Of a DNA stretch of 64,000 nucleotides, positions 42,854 to 51,280 are shown piece after piece (positions within the stretch are counted from its first letter, which is position 1; each line of letters begins with the position of its first letter). The notes beneath the pieces were generated by a model. It saw only the letters and a program-made list of their open reading frames with translations. It was not told the DNA's origin and ran no database searches. The position numbers and the translations under genes are program-made. Source of the DNA: Streptomyces sp. CB02400. GTDB lineage: Bacteria > Actinomycetota > Actinomycetes > Streptomycetales > Streptomycetaceae. The stretch covers positions 481,607-545,606 of the forward strand of contig NZ_LIWB01000002.1 of NCBI RefSeq assembly GCF_001905725.1, in the 5' to 3' direction.

Positions 42854-44464
42854 TCAGCGGCCCAGGGCGCGCCGGCCGCGCCCCTGCGACAGCACCGGCA
42901 GATTGCGGGACGGCGCCTTCGCCTGGGGCGACTCGTCCTCGATGCGCAGGGCCAGCGCCGGACAGCGGCGCACCGCCCGCAGCGCCTTCGCCTCCGCGAA
43001 ACGCGGCACCTGCGCCTGAGCCACCGTCGGGAAGCCGTCCGCGCCGAGCTGGAACACCTCCGGGAGGATGTCCGCGCACAGGCCGTGGCCCCGGCACAGC
43101 GTCCAGTCGACGTAGATCTTCTGGCGGCTGGGCCCGTTCTCCTCGCCTCCGCCGCCCGGGATGCCCGTAGGGGCCCTGCCCCCCTCGAAGAGCGGCAGGA
43201 CGCCCGCCACGGGGCGTCCGCAGCCGTTGCCGAGGACATGCGCGGCGAGGTCGTCGGTGAACGCCTTGATGGTCGACTCCAGGAACATCGCGGAGCCGTC
43301 CGGGTGCGAACACGCCCCGCGCCGCTTCACGTTCTTGGCGACCTGCTTGACCGCCTCCAGGGCGGCGGGACCGCCGCCGTTGAGGATGTCCTCGAGGCCG
43401 CGCGCGGCGGCCGGCAGCCCCAGGTAGCAGGGGCCGCACTGGCCGGCGCTCTCCTCCGCCAGCCACTGGGCGACCCGCAGCGACTCGCCCAGCGGGCAGG
43501 TGTCCTGACTGATCGGCAGGATCGCCCCGGCGCCGAGCGCACCGCCCACGGCATCCAGGGAGTTGCGGGAGACGATCGCCTCGTTGACGGTCGCCGCGTC
43601 GATCCACTTGCCGTGGTAGCCGCCCGTCAGCACACCCTGCGGCACCGGGGGAGCCCCGGCGAGCTGGAGGATGTAGCGCAGCGGCACACCCGTCGGTGCC
43701 TCGATCACCATCGGGCGGGCCACCGCCCCCGACACCGTGAGCATCACGGTGCCCGGTTCGTCGTACAGACCGGTGTTGCCGTAGCGCTCCGGGCCGATGC
43801 GGGCGGCGATGGCGAGCTGGGCGAAGGTCTCGGCGTTGGACAGCAGCGTGGGCGCGCCGCCGACGCCGTTCTTCGAGGCGCTGGTCTTGCGGCCCGGCGG
43901 GATCGCCGGGCCGCCGTCGATCGAGCGGATCAGGGAGGCCGCCGCGCCCGTGACCATGCGGACCGGGTTGCGCTGCACGCGGGCGCGCAGCGCGGAGCGG
44001 CGGCCGTTGTTCAGGCCGCGCTCGGCGAGCGCGGCCTCCATGGAGCGCTGGGTGGACTCCCGGGTGACCCCCACCACGAGCGTGCGGGCACCCATGGCCT
44101 CGGCGCACAGCAGCGCGCCGTCCAGGATGAGATGCGGGGCACGGTTGATCAGCACCGTGTCCTTGCGGCAGGCCGGCTCGTCCTCGCTGCCGTTGACGAC
44201 GACGACCGGCCGCACGCCGCGCTTGATCGCCGTTTCGGCGACCGAGCGCAGCTTCTTGTGGAAGGGGAACCCCGCGCCGCCGCGGCCCCTGAGATTGATG
44301 CGTTCGGCGAGCTGCGCGAGCTGCTCACCGCCCAGGGGCTCGAGCGGCCCGTGCACCTTGAGGTGCATGGGCAGATCGAGCCGGTCGACAAGGTCGAAGC
44401 CCGACGTGAGCTGGGGAAGCCCGACCACGCGGACTTCGGGTACGTCGGGCAGGGCCTCGTTCAC
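42854..44464 (-). CDS. NuoF-like iron-sulfur flavoprotein with C-terminal ferredoxin
   Basis: 536 residues. The N-terminal part resembles NuoF: GRGGAGFPFHKKL binds flavin/NADH, then VVVNGSEDEPA. An SLBB-like region follows (~230-300), then SAGQCGPCYLGL and a later Cys (GACSHPDG) for a 4Fe-4S cluster. The last ~110 residues add a single-cluster ferredoxin (VDWTLCRGHGLCADILPE and RRCPAL). The whole is probably a soluble electron-transfer subunit, NAD(P)H to ferredoxin or to a membrane partner. The minus-strand gene 184 bp upstream encodes a haem-b membrane protein, a plausible partner. It is not part of a Nuo operon. Confidence 0.85.
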   Translation of the reverse strand: MNEALPDVPEVRVVGLPQLTSGFDLVDRLDLPMHLKVHGPLEPLGGEQLAQLAERINLRGRGGAGFPFHKKLRSVAETAIKRGVRPVVVVNGSEDEPACRKDTVLINRAPHLILDGALLCAEAMGARTLVVGVTRESTQRSMEAALAERGLNNGRRSALRARVQRNPVRMVTGAAASLIRSIDGGPAIPPGRKTSASKNGVGGAPTLLSNAETFAQLAIAARIGPERYGNTGLYDEPGTVMLTVSGAVARPMVIEAPTGVPLRYILQLAGAPPVPQGVLTGGYHGKWIDAATVNEAIVSRNSLDAVGGALGAGAILPISQDTCPLGESLRVAQWLAEESAGQCGPCYLGLPAAARGLEDILNGGGPAALEAVKQVAKNVKRRGACSHPDGSAMFLESTIKAFTDDLAAHVLGNGCGRPVAGVLPLFEGGRAPTGIPGGGGEENGPSRQKIYVDWTLCRGHGLCADILPEVFQLGADGFPTVAQAQVPRFAEAKALRAVRRCPALALRIEDESPQAKAPSRNLPVLSQGRGRRALGR

Positions 44465-44648
44465 CAGCGACCTCCGAGGGTGCCTCCGGCTTCGGCCGGG
44501 AGAGAAATCGGGCTCCTGCGTGGCAGGGCGGGAAACGGGGTGTCACCCCGAAGACGACAGACGGACCACGTGGCCGGGTGGCCCGACTGCCGTGCGTCGC
44601 GAGGACCAAGCACGCGCAACTCTTCCATTGCTGTTGTTGGGGGAGGGC

Positions 44649-46103
44649 TCAATTGAAACCTCCGGACGGCGTGTTCGGCGTGTTCGTCGTGTTCCAGGAT
44701 TCACCCGAACCCGGTGCGTCGAAGTCGTAGGACGACGACGCACCGGGGTTCGGTGCGGGGGCGGGACCGCTGTTGTACGTGTCACTCGGGTTGTACGTGC
44801 CGTAGAGGCCGTTCGTCTCACCGGTGTCGTGCACGTCACGTGAACCGAACCCGGAGGCGGCCGAATTGTCATAGGCCGGGATGTTGTATCCGGTGTCCTG
44901 GAGCGGGTCGTACGCCGACGGCGGGGCCTCGCCGACCGGCGGCGGGGACGGGATCGGCCAGTTGCCCGAGGTGCTGGAGGGGCCGTCCACGCGCGGGATG
45001 GCCTCCGTGGGCTGCATGTCCAGCGGCAGTTCCATGCGGGAGGTCGCGTCGGTGAGGGGGGCCTGTCCGACCGGCGGCCGGCCGGGCGCCGACACCGCGC
45101 GGTAGGCGGCCGCGAAGCCGTTCGCCGGTTCCGGGGCGGGCACGCGCTCGGCGGTCTCGTACAGCGGGCGCCCGCCGCGCGGGCCCTCGCTCCGCCGGTC
45201 GCCGTCCCCGCGCGGACGCCCGTCGCCCCACGCGGAGCCGCGCCCCCCGCCGTATCCCGGCAGGGGGGATCCGGCCGCCCGGGACCTGCTCTCCTCCAAC
45301 CGCTCCTCGCGGGCCCGCTGCTGGTCGGCGGCGCCGAGCAGCGCGGTGAGCCGGTCGGAGATTCTGCGCTTCACACGGGGCGGGGAGGCGCGCACGGCGA
45401 GGGCCGCCATGACGCCGACCACGGACAGCCCGTAGAGGATCATGAAGATCGGCTTCGCCGCTCGACCCGCGTAGAGGCCGTGCACCAGCGCGGCGCACCA
45501 GGCCGGATAGGCCAGCATGTGCATCGCCCGCCAGCGGGCCGCGACCGGTGCCGGGGAGGCGAAGCGGTTGCGCAGCACACCGGTGATGCCCACGAAGATC
45601 ATCAGCAGGCCGGCGAGGGTGCCGAGCCCGATGAGGAAGGCCCTGCCGGTGACGGCCTCGTCGTCGGTGAGGAGCAGTCCGAAGGGGATCACCGCGGCGA
45701 TCCACGTGGTGTGCTCCTGGCCCAGCTTGATGCCGATGTGCACCAGCAGGAAGACGATCGAGGCGACCGCTGTCGTCCGGTGCACCGCCTGCGCCAGGAT
45801 CCGCTGACGGGGGCCGAGCAGGATGCGGTCCTGGGCGACGAGCCCCCAGATCACCGAGCAGCTCAGGCAGACCAGGGACAGGACGCCCACACCGAAACTG
45901 AGGAACTCGGCGAGCCAGTCGTCCGCCGTGCTGTCGTCCGGCCTCACGACCTGCCTCCCGGCGTTCCGACGCGGAGCGGGCACGACGGAGCCGCAGCCGA
46001 CCGGCCCCGAGCGGGGGGTGGGCTGCTGTCTGGACGAGGGTTCATGGGGCGACTCCGAAGGTTCGGTAAAGCGGTCCCGCTGCCGCACTCTAAGGGCCGT
46101 CAT
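44649..46103 (-). CDS. Cytochrome b/ferric reductase-like membrane protein
   Basis: 484 residues. About six predicted helices lie in residues ~65-245. They carry His residues suited to haem ligation in helices 2 and 4 (AVHRTTAVASIVFLLVHIGI; MHMLAYPAWCAALVHG), as in ferric-reductase-like transmembrane or cytochrome b561 folds. The C-terminal ~220 residues are cytoplasmic, disordered, and Pro/Gly/Ser/Asn-rich. With the downstream NuoF/ferredoxin protein it may form a transmembrane redox pair. ATG 46103 lies 5 nt after TACTCA, again a leaderless layout; an internal GTG near VVRPDD is possible. Confidence 0.78.
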   Translation of the reverse strand: MTALRVRQRDRFTEPSESPHEPSSRQQPTPRSGPVGCGSVVPAPRRNAGRQVVRPDDSTADDWLAEFLSFGVGVLSLVCLSCSVIWGLVAQDRILLGPRQRILAQAVHRTTAVASIVFLLVHIGIKLGQEHTTWIAAVIPFGLLLTDDEAVTGRAFLIGLGTLAGLLMIFVGITGVLRNRFASPAPVAARWRAMHMLAYPAWCAALVHGLYAGRAAKPIFMILYGLSVVGVMAALAVRASPPRVKRRISDRLTALLGAADQQRAREERLEESRSRAAGSPLPGYGGGRGSAWGDGRPRGDGDRRSEGPRGGRPLYETAERVPAPEPANGFAAAYRAVSAPGRPPVGQAPLTDATSRMELPLDMQPTEAIPRVDGPSSTSGNWPIPSPPPVGEAPPSAYDPLQDTGYNIPAYDNSAASGFGSRDVHDTGETNGLYGTYNPSDTYNSGPAPAPNPGASSSYDFDAPGSGESWNTTNTPNTPSGGFN

Positions 46104-46252
46104 ACCGATGAGTACGAGGTTTGAGTTATTGCGCTGTTATCAAAAGACAATGAGGCCGTTGCGATGTCCTTTAGCGGTCGTTACGCGAAGTAACCTTTGA
46201 CCTTGGGTCAGCGTGTCGTGGAAGCGCGTCGCGGCCGGATCGGTGGCTGCGG

Positions 46253-46258
46253 TACCCT
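46253..46258 (+). promoter_or_regulatory. -10 element of leuS leader transcript
   Basis: TACCCT, 6 nt, then ATG 46265 of the leader peptide. The same spacing as at proA indicates transcription starting on the ATG. Confidence 0.6.
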
Positions 46259-46264
46259 GGCGCC

Positions 46265-46303
46265 ATGCGTGCCGTACGCCTTCTGCTTAGCGAGCCGCGC
46301 TGA
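46265..46303 (+). CDS. Leucine leader peptide upstream of leuS (12 residues)
   Basis: It reads MRAVRLLLSEPR then TGA. The three consecutive leucines are CTT CTG CTT; CTT is rare in this genome. It begins at the predicted transcript start and is followed 45 nt later by an intrinsic terminator and then leuS. This is the layout of ribosome-mediated attenuation: when charged leucyl-tRNA is scarce the ribosome would stall on the Leu codons and readthrough would rise. The alternative antiterminator fold was not resolved by eye. Confidence 0.75.
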   Translation: MRAVRLLLSEPR

Positions 46304-46348
46304 TCAGTCCCGACCGCCGGTGGCCGGCAGGTCGGAATCGGCGCGGCG

Positions 46349-46373
46349 TCCCCTCCTGTGCGAGGGGATTTTT
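46349..46373 (+). terminator. Attenuator terminator before leuS
   Basis: TCCCCTC (46349-46355) pairs with GAGGGGA (46362-46368), 6-nt loop, followed by TTTTT. A second stem upstream (CCGACC...GGTCGG, ~46309-46335) may be the pause or competing hairpin. Confidence 0.85.
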
Positions 46374-46429
46374 CATTTCCGGGAAGTTCGCAGCAGCAGG
46401 CAGAGACGATCGATGGAGCATTGAGGATC

Positions 46430-49306
46430 ATGAGCGAGACGAACCCCGCTGCCACCGCAGCCGCGGAGGCCGCGCCGCACCGCTACACGGCCGCCCTGGC
46501 GGCCGAGATCGAGGCACGCTGGCAGGACTTCTGGGACGCCGACGGCACCTACGCCGCGCCCAACCCGAGCGGCGACCTGTCGGGTGATCCGGAGACGGCC
46601 GCCAGGCCCAAGAAGTTCATCATGGACATGTTCCCGTACCCCTCCGGTGCGGGGCTGCACGTCGGACACCCGCTGGGCTACATCGCCACCGACGTCTTCG
46701 CCCGCTTCCAGCGCATGACCGGGCACAACGTCCTGCACACCCTGGGCTTCGACGCCTTCGGCCTGCCCGCCGAGCAGTACGCGGTGCAGACCGGCACGCA
46801 CCCGCGCGTGTCGACCGAGGCCAACATGGAGAACATGAAGTCCCAGCTGCGCCGGCTGGGCCTGGGCCACGACAAGCGCCGCTCGTTCGCCACGATCGAC
46901 CCGGACTACTACAAGTGGACCCAGTGGATCTTCCTGCAGATCTTCAACTCCTGGTACGACGACGAGGCGAAGCGGGCCCGCCCGATCTCCGAGCTGGTCG
47001 AGAAGTTCGAGTCCGGTGAGCGCGGCGTCCCCGGCGACCGCTCCTGGAGCGAGCTGACCGAGACCGAGCGCGCCGACGTCCTGGGCGAGTACCGCCTGGC
47101 CTACGCCTCCGACGCGCCGGTCAACTGGTGCCCCGGCCTGGGCACCGTGCTGGCCAACGAGGAGGTCACCGCCGAGGGACGCTCCGAGCGCGGCAACTTC
47201 CCCGTCTTCAAGGCCAAGCTGCGCCAGTGGAACATGCGGATCACGGCTTATGCCGACCGCCTCCTGGACGACCTGGACGCCCTGGACTGGCCCGAGGCCA
47301 TCAAGCTGCAGCAGCGCAACTGGATCGGTCGCTCCGAGGGCGCCCGCGTCGGCTTCCCGATCGACGGCGAGAACATCACCGTCTTCACCACCCGCCCCGA
47401 CACCCTGTTCGGCGCCACCTACATGGTGCTGGCGCCCGAGCACCCGCTGGTCGAGAAGTTCACGCCCCAGGAATGGCCCGAGGGCACCCACGAGGTGTGG
47501 ACCGGCGGGCACGCCACGCCCGCGGAGGCCGTCGCCGCCTACCGCGCGCAGGCCGCCTCCAAGTCCGACGTCGAGCGGCAGGCCGAGGCCAAGGACAAGA
47601 CCGGCGTCTTCATCGGCGCGTACGCCACCAACCCGGTCAACGGCGAGCGGGTCCCCGTCTTCATCGCCGACTACGTCCTGATGGGCTACGGCACCGGCGC
47701 GATCATGGCCGTCCCGGCGGGCGACCAGCGCGACTTCGAGTTCGCGCGCGCCTTCGAGCTGCCCGTCCGCTGCATCGTCGAGCCGACCGACGGCCGAGGC
47801 ACGGACACCTCCACGTGGGAGAACGCCTTCTCCTCGTACGACGCGAAGATCATCGATTCGTCGAACGACGAGGTCTCCCTGGACGGCCTGGGCGTCGCCG
47901 AGGCCAAGGCGCGCATCATCGAGTGGCTGGAGCGGTCGGGCCACGGCGAGGGCACCGTCAACTTCCGCCTGCGCGACTGGCTGTTCAGCCGGCAGCGCTA
48001 CTGGGGCGAGCCCTTCCCGATCGTCTACGACGAGGACGGCGTCGCCCACGCCCTGCCCGAGTCGATGCTGCCGCTGGAGCTGCCCGAGGTCGATGACTAC
48101 AGCCCGCGCACCTTCGACCCGGACGACGCCGACACCCGGCCCGAGACGCCGCTGTCGCGCAACGAGGACTGGGTCAACGTCACCCTGGACCTGGGCGACG
48201 GGCCGAAGAAGTACCGCCGCGAGACCAACACCATGCCCAACTGGGCCGGTTCCTGCTGGTACGAGCTGCGCTACCTGGACCCGCACAACAGCGAGAAGCT
48301 GGTCGACCCGGCCATCGAGCAGTACTGGATGGGCCCGCGCGAGGGCATGCCGCACGGCGGCGTCGACCTGTACGTCGGCGGCGCCGAACACGCCGTACTG
48401 CACCTGCTGTACGCCCGCTTCTGGTCCAAGGTGCTGTTCGACCTGGGGCACGTGTCGTCGGCGGAGCCGTTCCACAAGCTGTTCAACCAGGGCATGATCC
48501 AGGCCTACGTCTACCGCGACAGCCGGGGCATCGCCGTACCGGCCGCCGAGGTGGAGGAGCGCGACGGCGGCTACTGGTACCAGGGCGAGCGGGTCTCCCG
48601 GCTGCTGGGCAAGATGGGCAAGTCCCTGAAGAACGCCGTCACTCCGGACGAGATCTGCGCCGAGTACGGGGCCGACACGCTGCGCCTGTACGAGATGGCC
48701 ATGGGCCCGCTGGACGTCTCCCGGCCGTGGGACACCCGCGCGGTGGTCGGCCAGTTCCGGCTGCTGCAGCGGCTGTGGCGCAACATCGTCGACGAGGCGA
48801 GCGGTGAAGTCACCGTCGTCGACACCGACGACGTCGACGAGGACACCCTGCGTGCCCTGCACAAGGCGATCGACGGCGTGCGCGGCGACCTGGAGGGCAT
48901 GCGCTTCAACACCGCCATCGCCAAGGTCACCGAGCTGAACAACCACCTGACCAAGCGGGGAGACGCGCTGCCGCGCCCCGTCGCGGAGTCCCTGGTGCTG
49001 CTGGTCGCCCCGCTGGCCCCGCACATCGCCGAGGAGCTGTGGCGCAAGCTGGGGCACACGGACTCGGTGGTGCACCGGGACTTCCCGGTCGCCGACCCGG
49101 TGTACGTGGTCGACGAGACCGTGACCTGTGTCGTGCAGATCAAGGGCAAGGTCAAGGCGCGGCTGGAGGTGTCCCCGGGCATCGCCGAGGACGAGCTGGA
49201 GAAGGTCGCGCTGGCCGACGAGCGGGTCGTCGCGGCACTGGACGGGGCCGGGATCCGCAAGGTGATCGTCCGGGCGCCGAAGCTGGTGAACATCGTCCCG
49301 GCGTGA
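46430..49306 (+). CDS. leuS: Leucyl-tRNA synthetase
   Basis: Charges tRNA-Leu. 958 residues from ATG 46430 (GAGGATC upstream); the in-frame extension above includes the terminator and is not coding. Class I motifs are complete: [18 protein letters not shown] (HIGH-type) near residue 70 and KMGKSLKN (KMSKS-type) near 730. The CP1 editing domain (~310-500) has [21 protein letters not shown] split by short loops, and the [10 protein letters not shown] motif with the editing Asp after it. The anticodon-binding and C-terminal domains follow. Its expression probably responds to leucine supply through the leader peptide. Confidence 0.97.
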   Translation: MSETNPAATAAAEAAPHRYTAALAAEIEARWQDFWDADGTYAAPNPSGDLSGDPETAARPKKFIMDMFPYPSGAGLHVGHPLGYIATDVFARFQRMTGHNVLHTLGFDAFGLPAEQYAVQTGTHPRVSTEANMENMKSQLRRLGLGHDKRRSFATIDPDYYKWTQWIFLQIFNSWYDDEAKRARPISELVEKFESGERGVPGDRSWSELTETERADVLGEYRLAYASDAPVNWCPGLGTVLANEEVTAEGRSERGNFPVFKAKLRQWNMRITAYADRLLDDLDALDWPEAIKLQQRNWIGRSEGARVGFPIDGENITVFTTRPDTLFGATYMVLAPEHPLVEKFTPQEWPEGTHEVWTGGHATPAEAVAAYRAQAASKSDVERQAEAKDKTGVFIGAYATNPVNGERVPVFIADYVLMGYGTGAIMAVPAGDQRDFEFARAFELPVRCIVEPTDGRGTDTSTWENAFSSYDAKIIDSSNDEVSLDGLGVAEAKARIIEWLERSGHGEGTVNFRLRDWLFSRQRYWGEPFPIVYDEDGVAHALPESMLPLELPEVDDYSPRTFDPDDADTRPETPLSRNEDWVNVTLDLGDGPKKYRRETNTMPNWAGSCWYELRYLDPHNSEKLVDPAIEQYWMGPREGMPHGGVDLYVGGAEHAVLHLLYARFWSKVLFDLGHVSSAEPFHKLFNQGMIQAYVYRDSRGIAVPAAEVEERDGGYWYQGERVSRLLGKMGKSLKNAVTPDEICAEYGADTLRLYEMAMGPLDVSRPWDTRAVVGQFRLLQRLWRNIVDEASGEVTVVDTDDVDEDTLRALHKAIDGVRGDLEGMRFNTAIAKVTELNNHLTKRGDALPRPVAESLVLLVAPLAPHIAEELWRKLGHTDSVVHRDFPVADPVYVVDETVTCVVQIKGKVKARLEVSPGIAEDELEKVALADERVVAALDGAGIRKVIVRAPKLVNIVPA

Positions 49307-49320
49307 GGTGAGCGTTTCGG

Positions 49321-49349
49321 GGCCCGTCCGGTGATCCGCCGGACGGGCC
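49321..49349 (+). terminator. Terminator after leuS
   Basis: An 11-bp perfect stem (49321-49331 with 49339-49349, allowing a 7-nt loop), 14 bp after the stop. Confidence 0.8.
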
Positions 49350-49360
49350 TCAGGGAGCCC

Positions 49361-49415
49361 GGTGGTCCGGGCCGTCCGGGTGATCCGGGTGGTCCGGGTG
49401 GTCCGGGTGGTCCCC
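49361..49415. repeat. 9-nt tandem repeat
   Basis: About six imperfect copies of GGTGGTCCG (with GGTGATCCG and GGCCGTCCG variants) lie between leuS and the next gene. It is a simple-sequence tract and not coding. Confidence 0.75.
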
Positions 49416-49418
49416 TAC

Positions 49419-49457
49419 GGGCAGGTTCGGGGTTCTTCAGGAACTCCGGACCTGCCC
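49419..49457 (+). terminator. Long hairpin before coiled-coil membrane gene
   Basis: GGGCAGGTTCGG pairs (one G-T) with CCGGACCTGCCC, with an inner GTTC/GAAC stem. It may be a second terminator or the 5' structure of the next transcript. Confidence 0.55.
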
Positions 49458-49528
49458 GCTGCGTTTACCGTTGAAGAGCGGCGCGAAGTGCGCCGGGACA
49501 GGCCGAAGGGGCCCGGAGGAGGAGCTTC

Positions 49529-50245
49529 GTGGAAGCGGTGTTCGCAGTGGTCGCCCTGCTCTTCGTGCTCTTCGTCGTGCTCGGCGCCTATGCCACGGTG
49601 AAGGTCGTCGGCGCCGCCAAGCGCAGCGCGGACCGCCACATCACCCAGGCCCGCCGCACGGTCGAGGACCACACCCTGCGGGCCAAGGCCTTCGCGCAGC
49701 CCGGCCCGGCCGGCGAGATCGCCCAGCTCCGGCTGGGACTGCGCACCTCCATGCGGGCCACCCAGGACGCCCTGGAGGCCGCCGTCGCCGAGGACGAGTC
49801 CCTCAAGGAGTCCCTCGGCCTCTTCCAGCGGCTCAGCGCGCACGGCCACGAACTGGACGGCGAACTCAGGCGCCTGGAGTCCGAACCGGACCGCACCACC
49901 CTCGCCGCCCGGCTGCCCGAGCTGCGCGAGCGCACCGAGCGCATCACGAGCGCCGCGGACTCCCTGCGCTGGGCGGCCCGCGACCGCGCCCGCCGTTTCG
50001 CCTCCGACGACCTGGACTCGCTGAGCGAGCAGATCGACATGGAGGCCGGGGCCCTGCGCCACTGGACCACCACGGAGCAGCACCCGGCACCCCCGCCCTG
50101 GCCCGAGACCCCCGCCGCCGACGCCCCGGAGCCCGCCTCGGCGAAGGAACCGGAACAGCGGACCGCCCGGCCCGCCATCACCCCGCCGGCACCGCGTCCC
50201 ACCTACTCCTGGCAGAAGAAGCCCCGCCCCGAAAGCACCACGTGA
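49529..50245 (+). CDS. N-terminally anchored coiled-coil protein
   Basis: 238 residues from GTG 49529, preceded by GGAGGAG. An N-terminal helix (VFAVVALLFVLFVVLGAY) anchors it. Residues ~28-175 are long charged helices with heptad-like spacing (LRLGLRTSMRATQDALEAAV, LPELRERTERITSAADSLRW), likely a coiled coil. A Pro/Ala-rich tail follows. No family is recognised. It could be a membrane-bound scaffold. It lies 83 bp before degV. Confidence 0.7.
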   Translation: MEAVFAVVALLFVLFVVLGAYATVKVVGAAKRSADRHITQARRTVEDHTLRAKAFAQPGPAGEIAQLRLGLRTSMRATQDALEAAVAEDESLKESLGLFQRLSAHGHELDGELRRLESEPDRTTLAARLPELRERTERITSAADSLRWAARDRARRFASDDLDSLSEQIDMEAGALRHWTTTEQHPAPPPWPETPAADAPEPASAKEPEQRTARPAITPPAPRPTYSWQKKPRPESTT

Positions 50246-50315
50246 GCACCCCCTGATCCGGCCACCGTCGGACCCGCCCCGCGAGGCCGGGCTGCCGCAC
50301 GGGCACCACGGCAGG

Positions 50316-50321
50316 TAACCT
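50316..50321 (+). promoter_or_regulatory. -10 element upstream of degV
   Basis: TAACCT, then 7 nt, then ATG 50329, with no ribosome binding site. Probably leaderless. Confidence 0.5.
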
Positions 50322-50328
50322 CCAGCTC

Positions 50329-51174
50329 ATGTCCCGCCATGTCGCGATCGTCACCGATTCAACGGCCTACCTGCCGGCCCGGACGATGGAGCGGCACCGC
50401 ATCACGGCGGTACCCCTGACCGTGGTCCTCGGCGACCGCGCGCTCGAAGAGGGCACCGAGATCTCCACCCGCTCCCTCGCCCAGGCTTTGCAGAAGCGGC
50501 GCCCGGTCACGACCTCACGGCCCGGCCCCGAGGTGTTCGCCGAGACCTACCGCAGGGTCGCCGAGTCCGGCGCGACCGGCATCGTCTCCCTCCACCTCTC
50601 CGCCGAGCTCTCCGGCACCTACGACGCGGCGGTCGTCGCGGCCCGGCAGGCTCCGGTGCCGGTACGGGTGGTGGACACCGGCATGATCGCGATGGCGCTC
50701 GGGTTCTGCGCGCTGGCGGCTGCGGAGACCGCGGAGGCGGGCGGCACGGTGGACGAGGCGGTCACGGCCGCGGAGAAGCGGGCGGCGGACACGTCCGCCT
50801 ACTTCTACGTCGACACGCTCGACTACCTGCGCCGGGGCGGCCGGATCGGCGCCGCGCAGGCCCTGCTGGGCTCGGCCCTCGCGGTCAAGCCGCTGCTGCA
50901 GCTCGCGGGCGGCCGTATCGAACCGCTGGAGAAGGTGCGTACGGCGTCGAAGGCGATCGCCCGCCTGGAGGAGATCGCGGCCGAACGGGCGGGCGGGGCG
51001 GAGGTCGACGTCGCCGTCCACCATCTCGCCGCGCAGGAGCGCGCGTCGGCCCTCGCCGACCGGCTGCGGACCCGGCTGCCGGGACTGGCCGACCTGCATG
51101 TCAGCGAGGTGGGCGCGGTGATCGGGGCGCACACGGGGCCCGGACTGCTGGGGGTCGTGGTCTCGGCCCGGTGA
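50329..51174 (+). CDS. DegV-family fatty-acid-binding protein
   Basis: 281 residues, the usual DegV length. VTDSTAYLPARTMERHRI near the N-terminus, TSRPGPEVF, SLHLSAELSGTYDAA with the Ser contacting the carboxylate, and VDTLDYLRRGGRIG are characteristic. FakB-type relatives bind fatty acids for FakA kinase. No fakA partner is in the window, so the role here is not defined. In actinobacteria degV is often placed just before comEA, as here. Confidence 0.92.
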   Translation: MSRHVAIVTDSTAYLPARTMERHRITAVPLTVVLGDRALEEGTEISTRSLAQALQKRRPVTTSRPGPEVFAETYRRVAESGATGIVSLHLSAELSGTYDAAVVAARQAPVPVRVVDTGMIAMALGFCALAAAETAEAGGTVDEAVTAAEKRAADTSAYFYVDTLDYLRRGGRIGAAQALLGSALAVKPLLQLAGGRIEPLEKVRTASKAIARLEEIAAERAGGAEVDVAVHHLAAQERASALADRLRTRLPGLADLHVSEVGAVIGAHTGPGLLGVVVSAR

Positions 51175-51280
51175 GGCCGGTGTGCTCGTACGGGTGACGG
51201 AGTTGTCCACAACCGGGCGGTAGTCCCCGGAAATCGAGCAAGATCATCGCGAGTGGGCCGATCTGCCGGATCCTCCTGGC

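Noticed and set aside
46265..46430. T-box riboswitch before leuS
   Set aside because: No T-box bulge (TGGN with its conserved flanks) or specifier loop was seen; the leader peptide with three Leu codons explains the region better.
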